DNA of 64,000 nucleotides from Pseudomonadota bacterium. Its GTDB lineage: Bacteria; Desulfobacterota; Binatia; Binatales; Binataceae. Positions 62,569 through 64,000 of this stretch are shown one piece after another; within the stretch, counting starts at the first letter, position 1, and every line of letters begins with the position of its first letter. The stretch is from assembly GCA_021323675.1 (NCBI GenBank), contig JAJPKP010000016.1:1-64000 (forward strand), given 5' to 3'. Made by a program: the position numbers and the translations under genes. Under the pieces are notes generated by a model. It was not told where the DNA came from. It did not search any database and worked only from the letters and a program-made list of their open reading frames with translations.

Positions 62569-64000
62569 CTATTTGCCGTGGCAGCGCTTGTACTTCTTGC
62601 CGGACCCGCACGGACAGGGATCGTTGCGGCCGACCTTGTCCGCCTCGCGCTTGACGGTTTGATGGCTGGTGTCCTGCGCCTCGCCGCCGTGGCTCATCAC
62701 CATCTTCTGCGGCTTGGGCTGTTCCTGCATCTGCTGCACGTCCTGCTGGCGCGTGACCTGGACGGAGAAGCATTTTTCGACGACGTCTTTCTGCATCGTC
62801 GCCATCAACGCCTCGAACATCGTGAAGCCTTCCTTCTGGTACTCCACGAGCGGATTCACCTGCGCATAGCCGCGCAGTCCGATTCCCTCCTTCAGATGGT
62901 CCATCGCGAGCAGATGGTCCTTCCAAAGCGAATCGAGGGTTTGCAGCATCACGATTTTCTCGATCTGCCGCATGACCGGCGCCGTGAACTCGGCCTCGCG
63001 CTGGTCGTAGGCCTTTCGCACACGGTCTTCCGCGGCCTCGATAAGATCGTCGGGGGTTTGAATCGCTCCGCCGTCGAGGGCGCCGTTGTCGGGATCGATC
63101 GCGGGATGAAACTTGAACTGCTGAAAGAAGGCGTCGTCGAGCGCCTTCCACTCCCATTCCTTGGGATCGACCTCGGGGTCCGCGTGCGCGGCGACGATGT
63201 CCTCGATGAGCTGGCCGCACATGTCCAGAACGTCATCCTTGAGCGACGCGCCGGACAGCAGTTCGCGGCGGCGGCCGTAAATGACCTCGCGCTGCTTGTT
63301 CATCACGTCGTCGTATTCGAGCAGATGCTTGCGGATGTCGAAGTTATGGGCTTCGACCTTCTTTTGAGCATTCTCGATTGCGCGCGAGATCCAGCGATGC
63401 TCGATCGGGACGCCGTCTTCCATCCCGATTTTTCCCATCAGTCCCTTCAGCCGATCGGCGCCGAAGATGCGGAGCAGGTCGTCTTCCAGCGACATGTAGA
63501 AGCGCGACGACCCCGGGTCTCCCTGCCTGCCGGACCGGCCGCGAAGCTGATTGTCGATGCGCCGCGATTCGTGGCGCTCGGTGCCGAGGATGTGCAGGCC
63601 GCCGGCGGCGAGCACTCGTTCGCGTTCGGCGGCGCATTGCGCGCGGAACTTGTCGAGCGCCTCCTGGAATTTCGGATCGGACGGGTCGCGGGTGCCGGCT
63701 TCCGCCGCCGCCATGAATTCGGGATTGCCGCCGAGCACGATGTCGGTGCCGCGGCCGGCCATGTTGGTGGAGATGGTCACGGCGCCTTCGCGTCCCGCCT
63801 GGGCGACGATCTCGGCTTCGCGCTCGTGGTTCTTGGCGTTGAGCACGAAGTGCCTTATGCCGGTCTTCTTCAGCTTTTCGGCCACCCGTTCGGATTTTTC
63901 GATCGAGACGGTGCCCACCAGCACCGGCTGTCCGCGCTCGTGGCAGTCCTTGATTTCCTCGATCACCGCATCGAACTTCTCTTCTTCGGTCTTATAGACC
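62569..64000 (-). CDS. secA: Protein translocase ATPase SecA (N-terminal part beyond window)
   Basis: Open to the right edge; the track start (63966) is an internal GTG. Visible: second nucleotide-binding fold ([22 protein letters not shown]), [22 protein letters not shown], helical scaffold and wing, and the C-terminal zinc motif [17 protein letters not shown] that binds SecB and lipids. Essential Sec export motor. Confidence 0.97.
   Translation of the reverse strand, partial: VYKTEEEKFDAVIEEIKDCHERGQPVLVGTVSIEKSERVAEKLKKTGIRHFVLNAKNHEREAEIVAQAGREGAVTISTNMAGRGTDIVLGGNPEFMAAAEAGTRDPSDPKFQEALDKFRAQCAAERERVLAAGGLHILGTERHESRRIDNQLRGRSGRQGDPGSSRFYMSLEDDLLRIFGADRLKGLMGKIGMEDGVPIEHRWISRAIENAQKKVEAHNFDIRKHLLEYDDVMNKQREVIYGRRRELLSGASLKDDVLDMCGQLIEDIVAAHADPEVDPKEWEWKALDDAFFQQFKFHPAIDPDNGALDGGAIQTPDDLIEAAEDRVRKAYDQREAEFTAPVMRQIEKIVMLQTLDSLWKDHLLAMDHLKEGIGLRGYAQVNPLVEYQKEGFTMFEALMATMQKDVVEKCFSVQVTRQQDVQQMQEQPKPQKMVMSHGGEAQDTSHQTVKREADKVGRNDPCPCGSGKKYKRCHGK

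Overview
The window is a GC-rich bacterial chromosome segment with two lower-GC accessory patches. The gene content (F420-type LLM oxidoreductases, an F420/PPOX-like protein, meta-cleavage aromatic catabolism, Rieske oxygenase, bactofilin, MoxR/DUF58/VWA cluster, outer-membrane-type proteins, lipoproteins) points to a free-living Gram-negative soil or sediment bacterium. A deltaproteobacterial-type lineage such as Candidatus Binatota would fit, but that placement is inference, because no 16S or marker tree can be made here.

Layout. 1-6.4 kb: accessory patch with four tandem cassettes. Each shares a glycine-rich hydrophobic stretch plus the linker motif SIPW..HAPAHSPEGL..AGQTDQVDQ, then has an unrelated C-terminus, usually followed by a small secreted or membrane protein (candidate immunity). 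This looks like an array of orphan Rhs-type polymorphic-toxin tips, several eroded by nonsense or frameshift changes. 6.5-18.3 kb: a beta-hydroxyacid dehydrogenase, an outer-membrane-type protein, a tightly packed MoxR-DUF58-BatA-VWA operon, a PPOX-fold protein, DUF983 and an aminotransferase. 18.5-28.9 kb: a small excisionase-like HTH protein, bactofilin, a phosphodiesterase, a FabL-like SDR lacking its tyrosine, a GST with a readable promoter/operator, a sulfotransferase, an ArsB/NhaD-type permease and an OmpA lipoprotein. 29.0-35.1 kb: YSC84 and GH15 in overlap, two exported proteins of unknown role and a patatin.

35.6-40.0 kb: a tRNA-Leu(CAA) gene and a 4.03-kb Rhs toxin island bounded by 145-bp direct repeats that differ at one base by eye. 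The repeats contain the 5' half of the tRNA plus the 3' end of the neighbouring SCP2-like gene, so the island is cleanly delimited. It carries an Rhs core broken by one TGA, a BECR-like toxin tip with candidate immunity gene, an IS630 remnant, and a second copy of the toxin linker joined to an RlpA-like double-psi beta-barrel tip with its own candidate immunity gene.

40.4-44.5 kb: ferritin-like diiron protein paired with the SCP2-like protein, a secreted GH18-type protein with a long Thr-Pro linker, and exported MsrA. 44.7-55.8 kb: a long minus-strand catabolic cluster that matches most of the homoprotocatechuate (4-hydroxyphenylacetate) meta-cleavage pathway: HpaB-like hydroxylase, VOC-type ring-cleavage dioxygenase, semialdehyde dehydrogenase, FAH-family decarboxylase/isomerase, hydratase and aldolase. 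Interleaved are two TetR regulators, a VanA-like Rieske oxygenase, a MetE-like protein and an LLM flavin/F420 oxidoreductase, suggesting a wider range of substrates, perhaps methoxylated ones. 55.9-64.0 kb: aldo/keto reductase, LLM oxidoreductase, Cu/Zn SOD, LPS-kinase-like protein, VIT1/CCC1 transporter, Rieske ferredoxin, DoxX, ArgJ and the C-terminal part of SecA running off the window edge.
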